This document shows, one piece after another, positions 14,050 through 24,767 of a DNA stretch of 64,000 bases (positions within the stretch are counted from its first letter, which is position 1; the number at the start of each line of letters is the position of its first letter). The position numbers were made by a program, and so were the translations under genes. The notes below the pieces were generated by a model. The model made no database searches, was not told the DNA's origin, and was given only the letters and a program-made list of their open reading frames with translations. This stretch comes from Clarkia xantiana subsp. parviflora (lineage: Eukaryota; Streptophyta; Magnoliopsida; Myrtales; Onagraceae), in assembly GCA_036873135.1 (NCBI GenBank), contig JAPTYO010000059.1:13323066-13387065 (forward strand), read 5' to 3'.

Positions 14050-16202
14050 TGTCGGACCTAAAATCTGACCTATGACGAATTACGTTTTGAAAAACGTGGA
14101 TCTTGAAAAGAGTCGCCACCAGTTAATTATAAGGCTAACTAGAATCCTAAATTGCCTAGCGAATAACGAATTAAACACCTAGGCATAAAATCGGTCTACG
14201 ATCAAAAATTCAGATTCGGGGGTTCTATTACGAATCAAAAATATAATTTTTAACTACGCCATTTCGGTACTCAGTTCACTTATTTGCCAACTTTTTGTTT
14301 AAAAAAACATTTCCCCAAATTAATCTAACGATATCAAGATTTAATTAAATAATCCCAAGTTTATATAAAAACTAATTATAATCTATAATTCTCAACAAAG
14401 ATGAAATCTAAAAGAAAACAAAATTACCAACATGCTCAAATCAAAACACAACTTAACATACATATATACATAATTTAAGCAACTTGAACATTCCCTTAAT
14501 TTAATTTAATTTAATTAGTTACATTTAAATTACCTAATTAGATATAATATAATATAATAAAAAAACAACTCATCAAAACGTTTTATATATAATGAATTAG
14601 AATCTAGGATATGGCCAAAAGAAAGAATTAGAATCTAGGTAACCAAAAGGAAAAGAAAAAAAAAATTAAAATCTTACTTGCCTTTCACCGAAGGATATCG
14701 TCTTCTACAGCATCCACTGGGCAGTCTTCCCAAAATAGCTATCATCGGCGTCGTGGACGAAATTGATGATGCTGGACCAGGTTTAAGCAGGTGGAACAAC
14801 AGGACAAGGGAGCACAACTATGGCAAAATTGGACTCCGATGAATGGTGGAATCGAGTGAATGGTCGAAAACGCGGAGCAAGTCGTCGGAGGGAAGTGGCG
14901 ACCGGAAGTGGCTCGAATCTGGGTTTAAAGTTTGGTTACTTATATTGCAGGATGAAAACAAGACCGTCAGATCGATGTTTGGTCCCGGTCAGAGGTGGCG
15001 AGCTGCTGGTGGGAGGCGGGACGAGCAGCAGCCGGCGGGCTCAAAGGCCAGGTAGGACTCGGATCTGTCGATGAAGTAAATGAGCGTGCCAGAGTTGGAG
15101 GTGCAGTGCTAGATCGGAGATCGATGGTGGACTAAATCGTCGGAGTCGGAAAAAAGCGGTGGGCTCAGCTGAGGGCCAGCCAGGACGACGACGTCGAAAG
15201 CTTGGCTGGTGGTGGTCGGGGAGAGCGAGGTTGATGTTGGTGATGCCTCTAGTGACGAGTGTTAACGGAAGACCTCTACGTCAAGTCGTACCGGAAAACC
15301 TCTGGTGATATCTCTGGTGGCGGAAGACCTCTACGTCAGACCGTACCGGAGACCCTTTGGCGATGCCCCTAGCGGCGTATATCGAAGAAGAGCCTCTAGT
15401 GGCGTCCGTTGGAGAAGTGCCTCTAGTGGCGTCCGTTGGAGAAATGCCTCTAGTGGCGTGACTTGCGAAGGCTGAATACTAAGGCTTCGTTCGTCGGGGG
15501 TGACTCTCAGAAAGATGGAAAACTTCAGATCCTGATCGTCGGTGGATTTGTAGGAACAGACTGTAACAGTCCTACTCATCTTTGAATAGTGACTCGCAAG
15601 AGCAGACTTCAACCGTCCTGAAGCTGACTCGTAGAAACAGACTATAACAGTCCTACTCATCCTTGGAATGCGACCTGTGAGAGCAGACTGTAACCGTCTC
15701 GCTTGCCGTGAGGTTGACTCTGGAAGACGCTGCTTGCGCATGAGTGTTTGTCCCTAATTTTTGCCTAAATTGTGCATTGTGCGACAACCTACCGGGATCT
15801 TTTTTCTTTTTCTCTTTTTTCTTTTTTTTTCTTTTTCTTTTTCTCTCTCTCTTTTTTTTTTTGTTGTGAATTTCTCTTTTTTCTCTCCTTTTGCCACGGC
15901 CGATTGAGAGATTTTCGACCGTGCCCCTCGGGTTTTTTATTTTCTCTCCTTTTGCCATGATTGCAATTTCTGAACTTGCAACCATGCCTCTCATTTCCTG
16001 ATTTTGCCTAGGCTGCCCTTTCGGGTTTTCAACCTAGCAGAAGCACTCTTTATTTGGTAGCCGTTTAAAGGGTGGCTATGGCCCTATCTTTGTTTTCCTC
16101 ATTTGCTGTTGCGGAAGCTCTTTTTTTTTTTTTTTTTTTAGTAGCCAATTTCGGGGTGTCGTGTTATACACGTGTCGCGCGTACCAAAATTAGGTGTTTA
16201 CA
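14050..16202 (-). repeat. Chimeric LTR copy (5' LTR), 2153 bp, containing internal sequence
   Basis: 14050-15240 matches LTR 6988-8183, 16160-16202 matches 8705-8747, but 15241-16155 matches the element's internal region 9410-10307 instead of LTR 8184-8704. The first join has microhomology (ttgg) and the second about four filler bases. This copy ends exactly at TACA followed by the target duplication, so the chimera was integrated as an LTR. Confidence 0.8.
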
Positions 16203-16440
16203 AAATTTGTACATTTGAAATATATTTAACGAAAATTTTGGATAAATAATTGAAGAAAGTATCAATTATCATCATTTTGAAATATGTATATTTTAAAACA
16301 TGTTATGCCAAAAAATAACTTTTTTTAATACGTCTTCTATATTTTACATTCTTTTTTTTTTTTTAAAAGGTTAAATCTTCGCATTTTTTTTTTCTTCTGC
16401 TTAGCGTATCCCCATTATCGAGGCTCTAGATCCGCCACTG

Positions 16441-17487
16441 GTCAACGTTACCAATATTTGAACATATACACTATGATTCTATGTAAAGAATAAGACGCAG
16501 ATCTTAACCAAACTATCTCCTAAGTTCAAATTTGTGAGTGAAAATCTCTGACATACTCTTAACCAACTGTCACATAATCTCGAACTTGTGAGTCGTCTGA
16601 TTTATTAGATTACCCAACTAGCTAGTTTATGTTGGTGTATATATGAATGTATGTGTGTAAGAGATGTGGAGAGAGAATGAGAGACTTGTTATTTGTCTTC
16701 TCAACTTGTTAATTTCTCCTTAATTTGGTCACACATATACCTGTGAATGACCCTAGATGCTTTGTATATCTAAATGCATGAATTTAATATCAAACACATT
16801 GTAACTCTAATTAAGTATATAAATTATCTAATACATTGAACCTAACTAGATTATATTTCTAACATCCCCTAAAACTTTTTTTTTCAGTTTTCGTTCGCAC
16901 GATGTTCATGACTCATCATTCTTATAACTTGTCTGGTTTGTGCTTATACTTACCATATGAACGCAACGTGTCGTTAATGTCATGCATGTATCCACACATA
17001 ACCTTCTACAACCAATTGCCGAATAGGCGTATACAACTCCCTCCGAATCTGACCTCATGAGAGGTCTTATTTAGTAGTCAAAATTTCTTAAACACTTCCA
17101 AATTAATAATTTTAGTCTCAGAATAAATCTAATTCACACCCGAAAGCTAAGGTGGATATAAATAAGATATGTAGTATACCGCGTCGTGTACATGCGGTGC
17201 ACAAATTATATTAATATAACGTGAGGAATTTAAAAATTAGTTATCTTTTTATAAGGAAAATAATCATTTATTTTGACATTTTAAACCATATTATTATAGG
17301 GAGAATCTCGAAATATAAGAAAGCAATCATCTTCTCTTCAAACTGTGAGATCATATAGAGTGTGGAATTCTGTATAATATATACAATAAAGGAAAATAAT
17401 TAAAGAAAAAAAAATCAATAATTCATTCATTTAATTGCATAATATGGTTCTTCAATTTCACACGGCCGGGTTGTTAGAATTCCAGTT
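16441..17487. other. Intergenic, downstream of the zinc-finger gene
   Basis: No gene seen. 16485-16563 is a minus-oriented solo LTR-like copy of the small LTR family (gaataagacgcagatcttaa ... aagttcaaatttgtgagtga). 17330-17487 is the likely 3' UTR of the minus-strand zinc-finger gene. Confidence 0.5.
16485..16620 (-). repeat. Solo-LTR-like copy of the small LTR-retroelement family
   Basis: Reverse complement of the family LTR: gaataagacgcagatcttaa, then 'ctaagttcaaatttgtgagt' and 'acatactcttaacc', followed by a second partial copy (cttaaccaactgtcacataa ... cgaacttgtgag). It lies 45 bases outside the hAT-like element. Confidence 0.6.
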
Positions 17488-18114
17488 TCATTGCAACAAT
17501 ACACGCGGCTTCTTCATCGGAAGCGGACTCTCCACCTCTTCATCCGCCGCTGACACCAGAAACTTCGGAGAGAACTCCGGCAGCGCCGGAAGATTCAGGT
17601 CAAAGTCCCGGTGACTCTGACTCGTGGACCCCACGCTCATGCTGCCGCCGTCGTAGTGGCACCGCTTGTGCCCTCCAAGAGCCTGTCCTGTCGGAAACGT
17701 CTTGTGGCAGATCGAGCACTCGTGGACTCTTCCGCCGTTGACCGCCGCCGTGGAGGCGCTCGTGGACGTCGACGGTTCGTACGCCGCGTTAATTCCAGCT
17801 GACTTGCGGTGGCTGGCCTTGTGTCCGCCGAGGGCCTGATAGGACGGGAACCGCTTGTCGCAGACGGAGCACTTGTAACCCAGCGCACTAGACGGCGGCG
17901 CGGTGGCGCCGGCGACGGGGAGAGCAGAGGAGTCGGTTTTGCCGTGGGCGAGCATGACGAGGCAGAGGGCGAGGTATTCCTCCTCGGTCGGCGGTTGTTG
18001 TGGCCGCTTTCGCTTGGTGAAGGACGATGAGTCTGTGTAGTGGGCGGTGGAGTCGTCCATGAACTTGAACGCCGCCGTGGCAGCTGTCGGAGAGTTGAGA
18101 GCTTCTAAAGCCAT
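17488..18114 (-). CDS. C2H2 zinc-finger transcriptional repressor, ZAT/STZ (C1-2i) type
   Basis: Intronless, 208 residues, typical of this stress-response family, which binds DNA through two QALGGH fingers and represses through an EAR motif. Landmarks in order: basic KRKRP nuclear signal (34-38) leading into the B-box; L-box [15 protein letters not shown] (44-58); finger 1 C82-C85-H98-H102 with QALGGH at 93-98; finger 2 C133-C136-H149-H153 with QALGGH at 144-149; EAR motif [11 protein letters not shown] (170-180). A TATA box lies about 66 bases upstream of the start. Members such as ZAT10/STZ and ZPT2 act in cold, drought, salt and oxidative responses; which one is orthologous cannot be told here. 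The coding region is GC-rich compared with its flanks, typical of these intronless genes. Confidence 0.95.
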   Translation of the reverse strand: MALEALNSPTAATAAFKFMDDSTAHYTDSSSFTKRKRPQQPPTEEEYLALCLVMLAHGKTDSSALPVAGATAPPSSALGYKCSVCDKRFPSYQALGGHKASHRKSAGINAAYEPSTSTSASTAAVNGGRVHECSICHKTFPTGQALGGHKRCHYDGGSMSVGSTSQSHRDFDLNLPALPEFSPKFLVSAADEEVESPLPMKKPRVLLQ

Positions 18115-18179
18115 GGAGAGAGATAGAGAAGTATTAGAGATGGTGAGAGTGAAGTGAGTGGAAAAGGTAAGAGTTGGTG

Positions 18180-18188
18180 TATATATAA
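18180..18188 (-). promoter_or_regulatory. Probable TATA box of the zinc-finger gene
   Basis: Minus strand TTTATATATA about 66 bases before the start codon, followed by a purine-poor leader; spacing implies a 5' UTR of roughly 35-40 bases. Confidence 0.6.
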
Positions 18189-18423
18189 AGGGAGGAGTTG
18201 CGTTGTTTCGACAAGTGGTTAAGGGTTAAGTGAAGTTGCCAAACTATGTATAAAAAAAATCACCCGGTCAAGGTATCAAATCTAGAATAATCATAATAAT
18301 CTCAGCTCATATCCTTTTATAAGGGTAAAATATATTAATTTTGAATATTTTCCTTTTTTTCTATAAATATTTTTAAATTCATAAACTCATCAACTAGATA
18401 TAATATAACAGTTTAAATAGTTT

Positions 18424-19108
18424 TTGGAATAGAAATACAAAATATGGAATATGAAATAGTTAATACTAATATAATATTGTTTGGTTCACACGAAGAATAT
18501 AGAAGGATAATTTTAAATTCAATGTTTGGTTAATAGAATGTATTGTTAAAGGAATGGAAAAACCCAAATTGACAAATATACAATTTTTCTATCTATACTA
18601 ACAATAACAAACATAAAGTATTGGAACTAGCGGGCGGCAGTGACGACGGAGGGGGAGGGCGAGAGAGCGGCGTCGACAATGACAGAGGGCGGGCGACTGC
18701 GATGACAGAGGATGTGCGGCGGCTGGCGGAGGGCGAATGACGGCGATGGACGACGAAAGGCGGGGAGCAACGACGACAGAGGGAGAGGGCGAGAGAGCCG
18801 CGACGGAGGGCGGTCTGCGAATGGTGGTCTGCGGATGGCGGGCGATTGAGGGCAGGCGGCGACGATGGAGGGCGAACGGTGGCAAGCGGGCAACTTAGGA
18901 CAAATGGCAAGCTTTGTAATTTTAATTATAAAATGTATGTTTATTTATTCATTATTCCATCAGACTTGGAATAATTAATTATAGGATTAAGATTAAATAC
19001 TCTCTTAAAATTAAAAATTAGGAATATTTATTACATATAATTAAATAACCAAATAATACTATAATTACTTATTAACTATTTCAATTCCACGAACCACACA
19101 TATGGAAA
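18424..19108. mobile_element. MITE-like inverted-repeat element with a GC-rich core
   Basis: Left arm contains gaaatagttaatactaatat then tattgtttggttcacac; the right arm, inverted, gives gaaatagttaataagtaatt then tattatttggtt. Between the AT-rich arms lies a strongly G-rich block (18628-18895) of diverged 'ggcgacgacggagggcgag' units, open in several frames on the minus strand because of its composition. No convincing target duplication. Confidence 0.55.
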
Positions 19109-19702
19109 TATTAAATCAATGTATGTTATATTATAATGTTGTAGTTGGGACATGTGTCACGTAGAAGACGTCTGTGAATGAAAACTCGATTTTCTTGGTT
19201 GCTATGGATGACACTTTTAATTTCTATATATATAACTTCAATCATAATAATAGTATATATCCATAATATGTCGGTCAGCAGATATTTAGATTTATAGTCA
19301 ACGTTTAGCTTATCAACGGCGGTCTGGGAATCCAATTCCGTTTCTTCATAGTTGCCAAGTATTCTAAGCAATTGCGGTTCTAGACGCTTTCTAATTCTTG
19401 GTGACCTATAAAATAAGAGTCTTCACCAACGGTGGTTGGTTAGAGGTAGAAATTGAATACTCTAATTATATTTAGCGCCGCGTGATTTGTGAATTTTGAC
19501 CACTTATTTAAATATATAAAAAATAGTAACATAAATGGTAAATAGTGATTTTGATCCATACCATAATTATTAATTACTACTTCCATCGGGATATTGTTAA
19601 TTTAGGTACGTCACATGCATGGAATAGTGTATAGAAATATGGTGGAGAAAGTGATAGTTAGGACTTAGGAGGGGGTGTGACTTTGTGAGGGTGGAGCTTG
19701 GC

Positions 19703-19773
<71 letters not shown>

Positions 19774-19996
19774 TGGCCAAAGCTTGGGTTTAATTAATTC
19801 TACTGGACTCTATCAATTCCCTTAAATAGGAATATGTACCATCCATAGTTCGTTAATCATTTATTTATCTCTTCATACTTAGAAAATGTTAGATATATGA
19901 ATTTCCAATCCTTTTTTCATTATCTTTTCAACTTTTATTTATTTATTAAGTTGAATTTAAAGGTTGTTTGCATAATTAAGCAACATATATGGAGCT
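19109..19996. other. Gene-free AT-rich region with a long (AT)n tract
   Basis: No supported gene. The (AT)n tract is at 19706-19770. The rest is unique-looking AT-rich sequence. Confidence 0.5.
19706..19770. repeat. (AT)n microsatellite, about 65 bases
   Basis: Uninterrupted AT dinucleotides followed by a short T run; likely polymorphic. Confidence 0.95.
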
Positions 19997-21138
19997 TATA
20001 AGGGAATAATATATATTATAGATAAATATATCTTATTATATTTAGATAAATATATCTAGATTAGGAATATATATATTCTTAGTATATTATCAGATTATGT
20101 TTCTTATTATATTGCTATAGATATAGTCTTGTATCTATATATATAGGTACATGTACTCAACCCTAAACAACATCAATAATACAATTATCATTCTTCTATA
20201 TGGTATCAGAGCCTTTCTAACTCCAACGAATACAACTTACAAGCCGCCGCCCACCATCGCCGCTGTCCAGGGGCGGTCGGCACCGCCGTCAACTATGAAG
20301 ATGTCATGCCGGCCGCCCCCTGGCCAATTCTAATTTCAGTTTTTTTCTTTCTTCTTTCTTTTCTAATAAGACAATAAATCCCTGATCGACGATTTCTGCA
20401 CCGATCTTTTGGTACCCGCTCCAACGAGCGTAATTTTTTTATCGGCCCATGCTCATGGCGGTATTTCTATCTACCAGCATCCTCGATCCTACTAGCTCCA
20501 ACGAGCGAAAGTATCTGATCGCAACACCTAAGGACTCTTCCGTGGCTCCGTGACTAGCTTCAAGCTTTCTGATTGAGACTTGCTGCTTTTTTGCTGCCTT
20601 TTTGTTGGAATTAAGAGGTTGCTCCAACGAGCAAATTCACCTCCGTCGTTTGCTTATCGTTCACCAACGTGAACATCGTGACCAGCAGTATCCTGACCGA
20701 CTGGACTTCTCCGGGTCTCCGCCATTGCCGACTGGACCTCCGGGCTACCGCCGTGCCGACTGGATGGATATTTCCGGGCTACCGCCGTGCCGACTGGACA
20801 TCTCCGGGCTTCCGCCGTTGCCGATTGGACCTCTTCGGGCATCCTCCGATGAAGACTGGACTATTGGGGCATTCATTAATATTCTTCGTATCAAGATCGG
20901 CCATTCTTGTCAGAACGTCCGTCTTGCGGGGGCGTATTAGGGAATAATATATATTATAGATAAATATATCTTATTATATTTAGATAAATATATCTAGATT
21001 AGGAATATATATATTCTTAGTATATTATCAGATTATGTTTCTTATTATATTGCTATAGATATAGTCTTGTATCTATATATATAGGTACATGTACTCAACT
21101 CTAATTAAGATCACTAATACAATTCTCATTCTTCTATA
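19997..21138 (+). mobile_element. Complete TRIM (terminal-repeat retrotransposon in miniature), 1142 bp
   Basis: Two 204-bp direct repeats (19997-20200, 20935-21138) with only seven differences, flanked by the perfect 5-bp duplication GAGCT (19992-19996, 21139-21143). Directly after the first repeat is TGGTATCAGAGCC (20201-20213), the initiator-Met tRNA primer site of Copia-type elements; before the second is the purine tract GCGGGGGCG. The 734-bp interior has no gag or pol and carries a small minisatellite (20690-20840). Unusually the repeats start TATAAGGG or TATTAGGG and end CTATA, so they are TA...TA rather than TG...CA. Confidence 0.9.
20690..20840. repeat. Minisatellite inside the TRIM
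   Basis: About five diverged units of 27-36 bases around 'ccgactggac' plus 'tccgggctaccgccgt'. Apparent frames on both strands are Pro/Gly/Arg-rich and not believable as proteins. Confidence 0.65.
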
Positions 21139-21143
21139 GAGCT

Positions 21144-21495
21144 TTCTATTTGTTTTGGGGCCCAATTAAAGTCCATTATTGATTAATTAATAATTAAGGT
21201 GAAGTTTAGGAGCTGGTCGCATGAAACTCATGATAAAATTGTTGGGAATTATTTAAAAGGAAGCTTCGCCATTGAATTTGAAGTGAAGAAGTTTCCCGTA
21301 CGTACGTAGTAGGTTATTGAATTACTTACCATATTGTAATAATTATATATAATTAAATTAAATGAATAGGGAATATATACTAACTTAAATAGTTAAATAC
21401 GTTATCCTCTAATGAAACACTGAATTACTAACTACCGGCGATGGTGTAAGTGAGCTAATAAAATGCGGATTCTTCCTTATCTTCATTCAAACCCT

Positions 21496-21526
<31 letters not shown>

Positions 21527-21950
21527 ATTTAATTTAATAAATTAATAACGAGCAATTACAGGTGTGAGCATAGAGTGTTTAAAGTTTTCTCATTAAATAT
21601 TCTGAATCTATCTAGCTAGTAGTTTTTTTTTTTATGTTAATAATAATAGCTAGTAGTTTAAAGAAAGAAACAAATAGTGATAGCAAACCCTTATTATTTT
21701 TTCGAGGGATGTCATATTAGCCCTCAGAAACAATATTTATATTATATTTTCTTTATACTTAATAGTTCATACTAGCTAGAACTGTAAAAGTTATATTTAT
21801 TTATCATAAAATTTGTATTTTAAATTATTTATTTATTTATCTATGCTTTATTTACACTCTCCCACAAAGGAAGCTACAGGAAAGTACGAGCAGTATCTAT
21901 CTATTTGCACTAGACTAGATAGATAGAGCCACGGCAAGGAGCGTCACTAG
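21144..21950. other. Intergenic, no gene seen
   Basis: AT-rich sequence with an (AT)n run at about 21501-21525 and no recognisable element ends. Confidence 0.4.
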
Positions 21951-22568
21951 GGATGGCAACGGGTATCGGGGCCCCGCTGACCCGCGGGCTCCGACCCGGT
22001 TTTGACCCGCTGACCAGCCGATTCGAGAGTCACAGAGCGGGTTCGGGACGGGTCCGAGTCTAGGACCGTGGGCCCCGTTGACCCGTCCCGAATTTTTAAT
22101 ATATATATATATATATATTTTTTTTTTTATGTTAATATAATGTAACACTTACTAAATAATATGGTTAATATAGTACCTATATAAATAACATGGACTAAAT
22201 CATAAATAGATATATATTTAGATTATTAGGATTAGTTAATTTGGATTAGTTAATTTGGATTTGGTGTTTGGATTTGAATTTGTATTTTGTGATGAATTTG
22301 ATGTGTTTGTTGTTTGTATTTGATTGATGTTAGATTTATGGTTTGAATTTATATACAATGTAATATTTTGTCCAAAAAAAATTGTATTTAATATTGTTAA
22401 ATTAAAAATAAAAAATTCACACGGCGGGGCGGATCGGATCCCGCGGGATTTGTGACCCGCCCCGCCCCGCCCCGAGAGGAGCAATTTCCCGGGTCCGGGT
22501 CAGCCAAGCCGACCCGCGGGCGGTTCATGGGCTATGAAAATCCGCCCCGACCCGCCTCGTTGCCATCC
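21951..22568. mobile_element. TIR element with 'ggatggcaacg' ends
   Basis: Starts ggatggcaacggg and ends cccgcctcgttgccatcc, with GC-rich subterminal blocks made of 'gacccgc' and 'cccgcggg' modules around an AT-rich centre (22090-22420). This end structure is widespread in plant genomes. Flanks 'cactag' and 'ccactg' are not a clear target duplication. A related, more diverged copy lies in an aminotransferase intron (38815-39225). Confidence 0.6.
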
Positions 22569-22937
22569 CCACTGACCTAATTATATTTATATAGTCCGCC
22601 GGCCGGACCAAACACGTGGACCCCGCTATGCCGTACACGTTGCTGCCCACCTCCCACTCCTACGTACGTCGGCGCTGCCTTTTTCATGCTTGAGTTTTTC
22701 TTCTTTATAGAATAAATAAATTACATCACGTATATTATCCGAGGCAGGCGCCATATTGGCAAAAATTACTATGTTCTGCGTTACCCTTTGTCGCTTGTGG
22801 AAAGAGAGAAATTCATTTTCCTTTTAACTTTTTTTTTTTTCCTGTATTGACATTTTTCATTTAACGATTTCTTAAGTAAATGAGTTTGTCCAATGTCAAA
22901 ATCAAGAAACCATAAATCTGTATAAACATGACATATT

Positions 22938-23316
22938 TATCCGATGGAAACCACTTGATTCAGCATGGATCAAACTGGACACTAACGAATCCGCCATGGA
23001 AATCCTGACATCTCTGATGTTCTAAGATTGGGTATCAAGTTTCTCGCGAAAACTTGGTATATGTAATAGTCTTATGACGAGTTGTGGACGCTTAGGGATG
23101 GGTTGGTCATTCCAAATTCAATCACTGCATGTTGATATGGATACCCTAAAATTACATATAATGATATGCGATAGTACTTTTGGAAGCCATATTTTAATGC
23201 AAATAATTTTTTATTGTAGAAACCTAATGAAGAGCTTTAAAAGATGTAGATTTCGACATGTCTACCGAGAGGCAAACGGAGTTTCGGAAATTTTAGCAAA
23301 GGAAACTATCAAGTAA
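22938..23316 (+). pseudogene. Relic of a LINE-type reverse transcriptase RNase H domain
   Basis: Conceptual translation gives WKPLDSAWIKLDTNESA, then after stops and shifts RNLMKSFKRCRFRHVYREAN and GVSEILAKE, matching the C-terminal RNase H region of plant non-LTR retrotransposon proteins (WxxPxxxWxKLNTDG ... FRHVYREANxVADxLAK). An in-frame stop near 23024 and a frame change break it. The best surviving frame is 23074-23316. Upstream RT and endonuclease are absent. Confidence 0.7.
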
Positions 23317-24767
23317 GAAACCAACCTTGTTATCCATTCTACTGTCCCTAGATCGATAATCTTGTCGCTGCTTAGAGATATCACACTCTGTCGAGCCTAG
23401 AAGAGTCCTTGTAAGAGACTAAATCGCTTTTAACTTTGTATCTTGTTATTACATAATCATCATTTATTTATCCAAAATAAATATTAAAATAATATATCCA
23501 GTTTATATTTAATTAATTTATTAGAATAATATATATAATTTAAAAATATATAATATTATATATCATTCTAAATTTCTTCAATAATTTAACGTAAAAATAC
23601 GTTTCAGACAACATAATTTTTTATATGCATTTTTAAAACTTATAATATCTATTTGTACTACATGGGTATGGGCATATGGCACATTAATATGCATTTAAGA
23701 TTAAAAAAATCTAAAAAATTTAGAATTTCTTATTCTTGACCGGAGCTAGAGACTGAATTTAAGGGAAAAACTCGTCAGATGCGGGCCTGTCAGATGCGGA
23801 CCTATATGTAATTCAAAATAGTTTCGGACTGATTCGAATTTTCACTAAAAAATGAAAAGTAATAATATCATATTTATTTCAAATTTCTCAAAGTTTAAGC
23901 ACATAAATATTCAAGACTAACATATATCACGATGTCTTACTCCATAACGTTTAGGGAACAAGAGAACAATAGCCTGACAAAAGGTTCTCGGTTAATATAA
24001 TACAAAATTACATAACACAATCCAAAAAAGTTAAATTAATTATACCAACGAATTATGATTTAGTACAAAAATGGGGATGTGCTTAGAACATTGAGGCTCT
24101 CACTTAAAAATCCCGAGCACGGGACCAACATCGGATAAAAACTCCAGCTCGTCAGAACTCAAACACGATTTTAGTACAGACTTTCCGAGACGGGTTCATC
24201 AAGATATTTGTTAAGCCTTATATTGTCCCATATATTTAATTATTGCAAAACATAATAATAATTATTATTATATATATTGACCATGATAATTATTATATAT
24301 TATATTACATATATCTTTTTCTCTTTGGGTTTTAGTTTTTAAATATATACTTTTTCTAGTAAAATAAAATATTTGAGATTTTGGGGCAAAAAAAAAAATG
24401 AATATATGTGATGATGAATAATAAATAGATACTGCGGGTAATTTGAGGGAAATGTGTGGGCCGAAGGAAGGGTGGTACACGTGGGCATAAAAATTTCCTG
24501 GGAAAGCCCATTGAAAAATAGTAGGGAATTATATGGCAAAGGAATTAGAAGCTGGATTGGTCATCCGACATTGACTAAAAAATAAGTAAGAATCATGTGT
24601 TGTGGGGGAAATGCATGCCGCAAAAGATAATATATTATATTATATATTTTTAAATTTGCAAATAAATACGAGTTAGTATTCGCCTCCCACTGAGAAAACC
24701 TCAAGATTCTGATTGACTTGGACCATTGAGTTTCGAAGCTAAACCAGTGAGAGATCAGCAGCAGCAG
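23317..24767. other. Intergenic, upstream region of the adenine phosphoribosyltransferase gene
   Basis: No gene seen. AT-rich throughout; 24630-24670 contains TATA-like stretches within 140 bases of the next start codon but I cannot fix the promoter. Confidence 0.4.

Larger units (their letters stand above)
6988..16202 (-). mobile_element. Non-autonomous LTR retrotransposon (Tat/Ogre-like signals), 9.2 kb
   Basis: Direct repeats at both ends (6988-8747 and 14050-16202) begin TGTCGGACC and end GTGTTTACA on the plus strand, flanked by a perfect 5-bp target duplication AAATT (6983-6987, 16203-16207). Orientation is minus: a primer-binding-like site follows the LTR at 14046 going down, and a purine tract abuts the other LTR at 8748. 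The 5.3-kb interior has no gag, protease, RT, RNase H or integrase motif that I can find on either strand, only short frames and tandem repeats. Repeat arrays next to the purine tract fit the repeat-rich 3' UTR known for Tat-lineage elements. The aligned LTR parts differ at only about ten places in 1.2 kb, so insertion is recent. Confidence 0.85.
6242..16440. mobile_element. Non-autonomous hAT-like foldback element, interrupted by an LTR retrotransposon
   Basis: Ends are CAGTGGCAGAT (6242) and, inverted at 16440, CAGTGGCGGAT. The flanks gtcaacat (6234-6241) and gtcaacgt (16441-16448) form an 8-bp target duplication with one mismatch, the hAT signature. Without the LTR insertion the element is about 970 bp. 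The arms are inverted relatives over a longer stretch: around 6700-6770 and 16225-16310 both carry 'gattgatactt'-type sequence in opposite orientation. 6358-6470 has diverged tandem units containing 'gcaagacactaagac'. No transposase frame, so mobilisation would need a partner. Confidence 0.75.

Noticed and set aside
18593..18910. Three overlapping Pro/Arg/Ser-rich frames on the minus strand
   Set aside because: All come from one GC-rich low-complexity block inside a MITE-like element.
20602..20940. 112-codon frame inside the TRIM as a possible gag remnant
   Set aside because: It is repeat-driven and lacks a zinc knuckle or other gag features.
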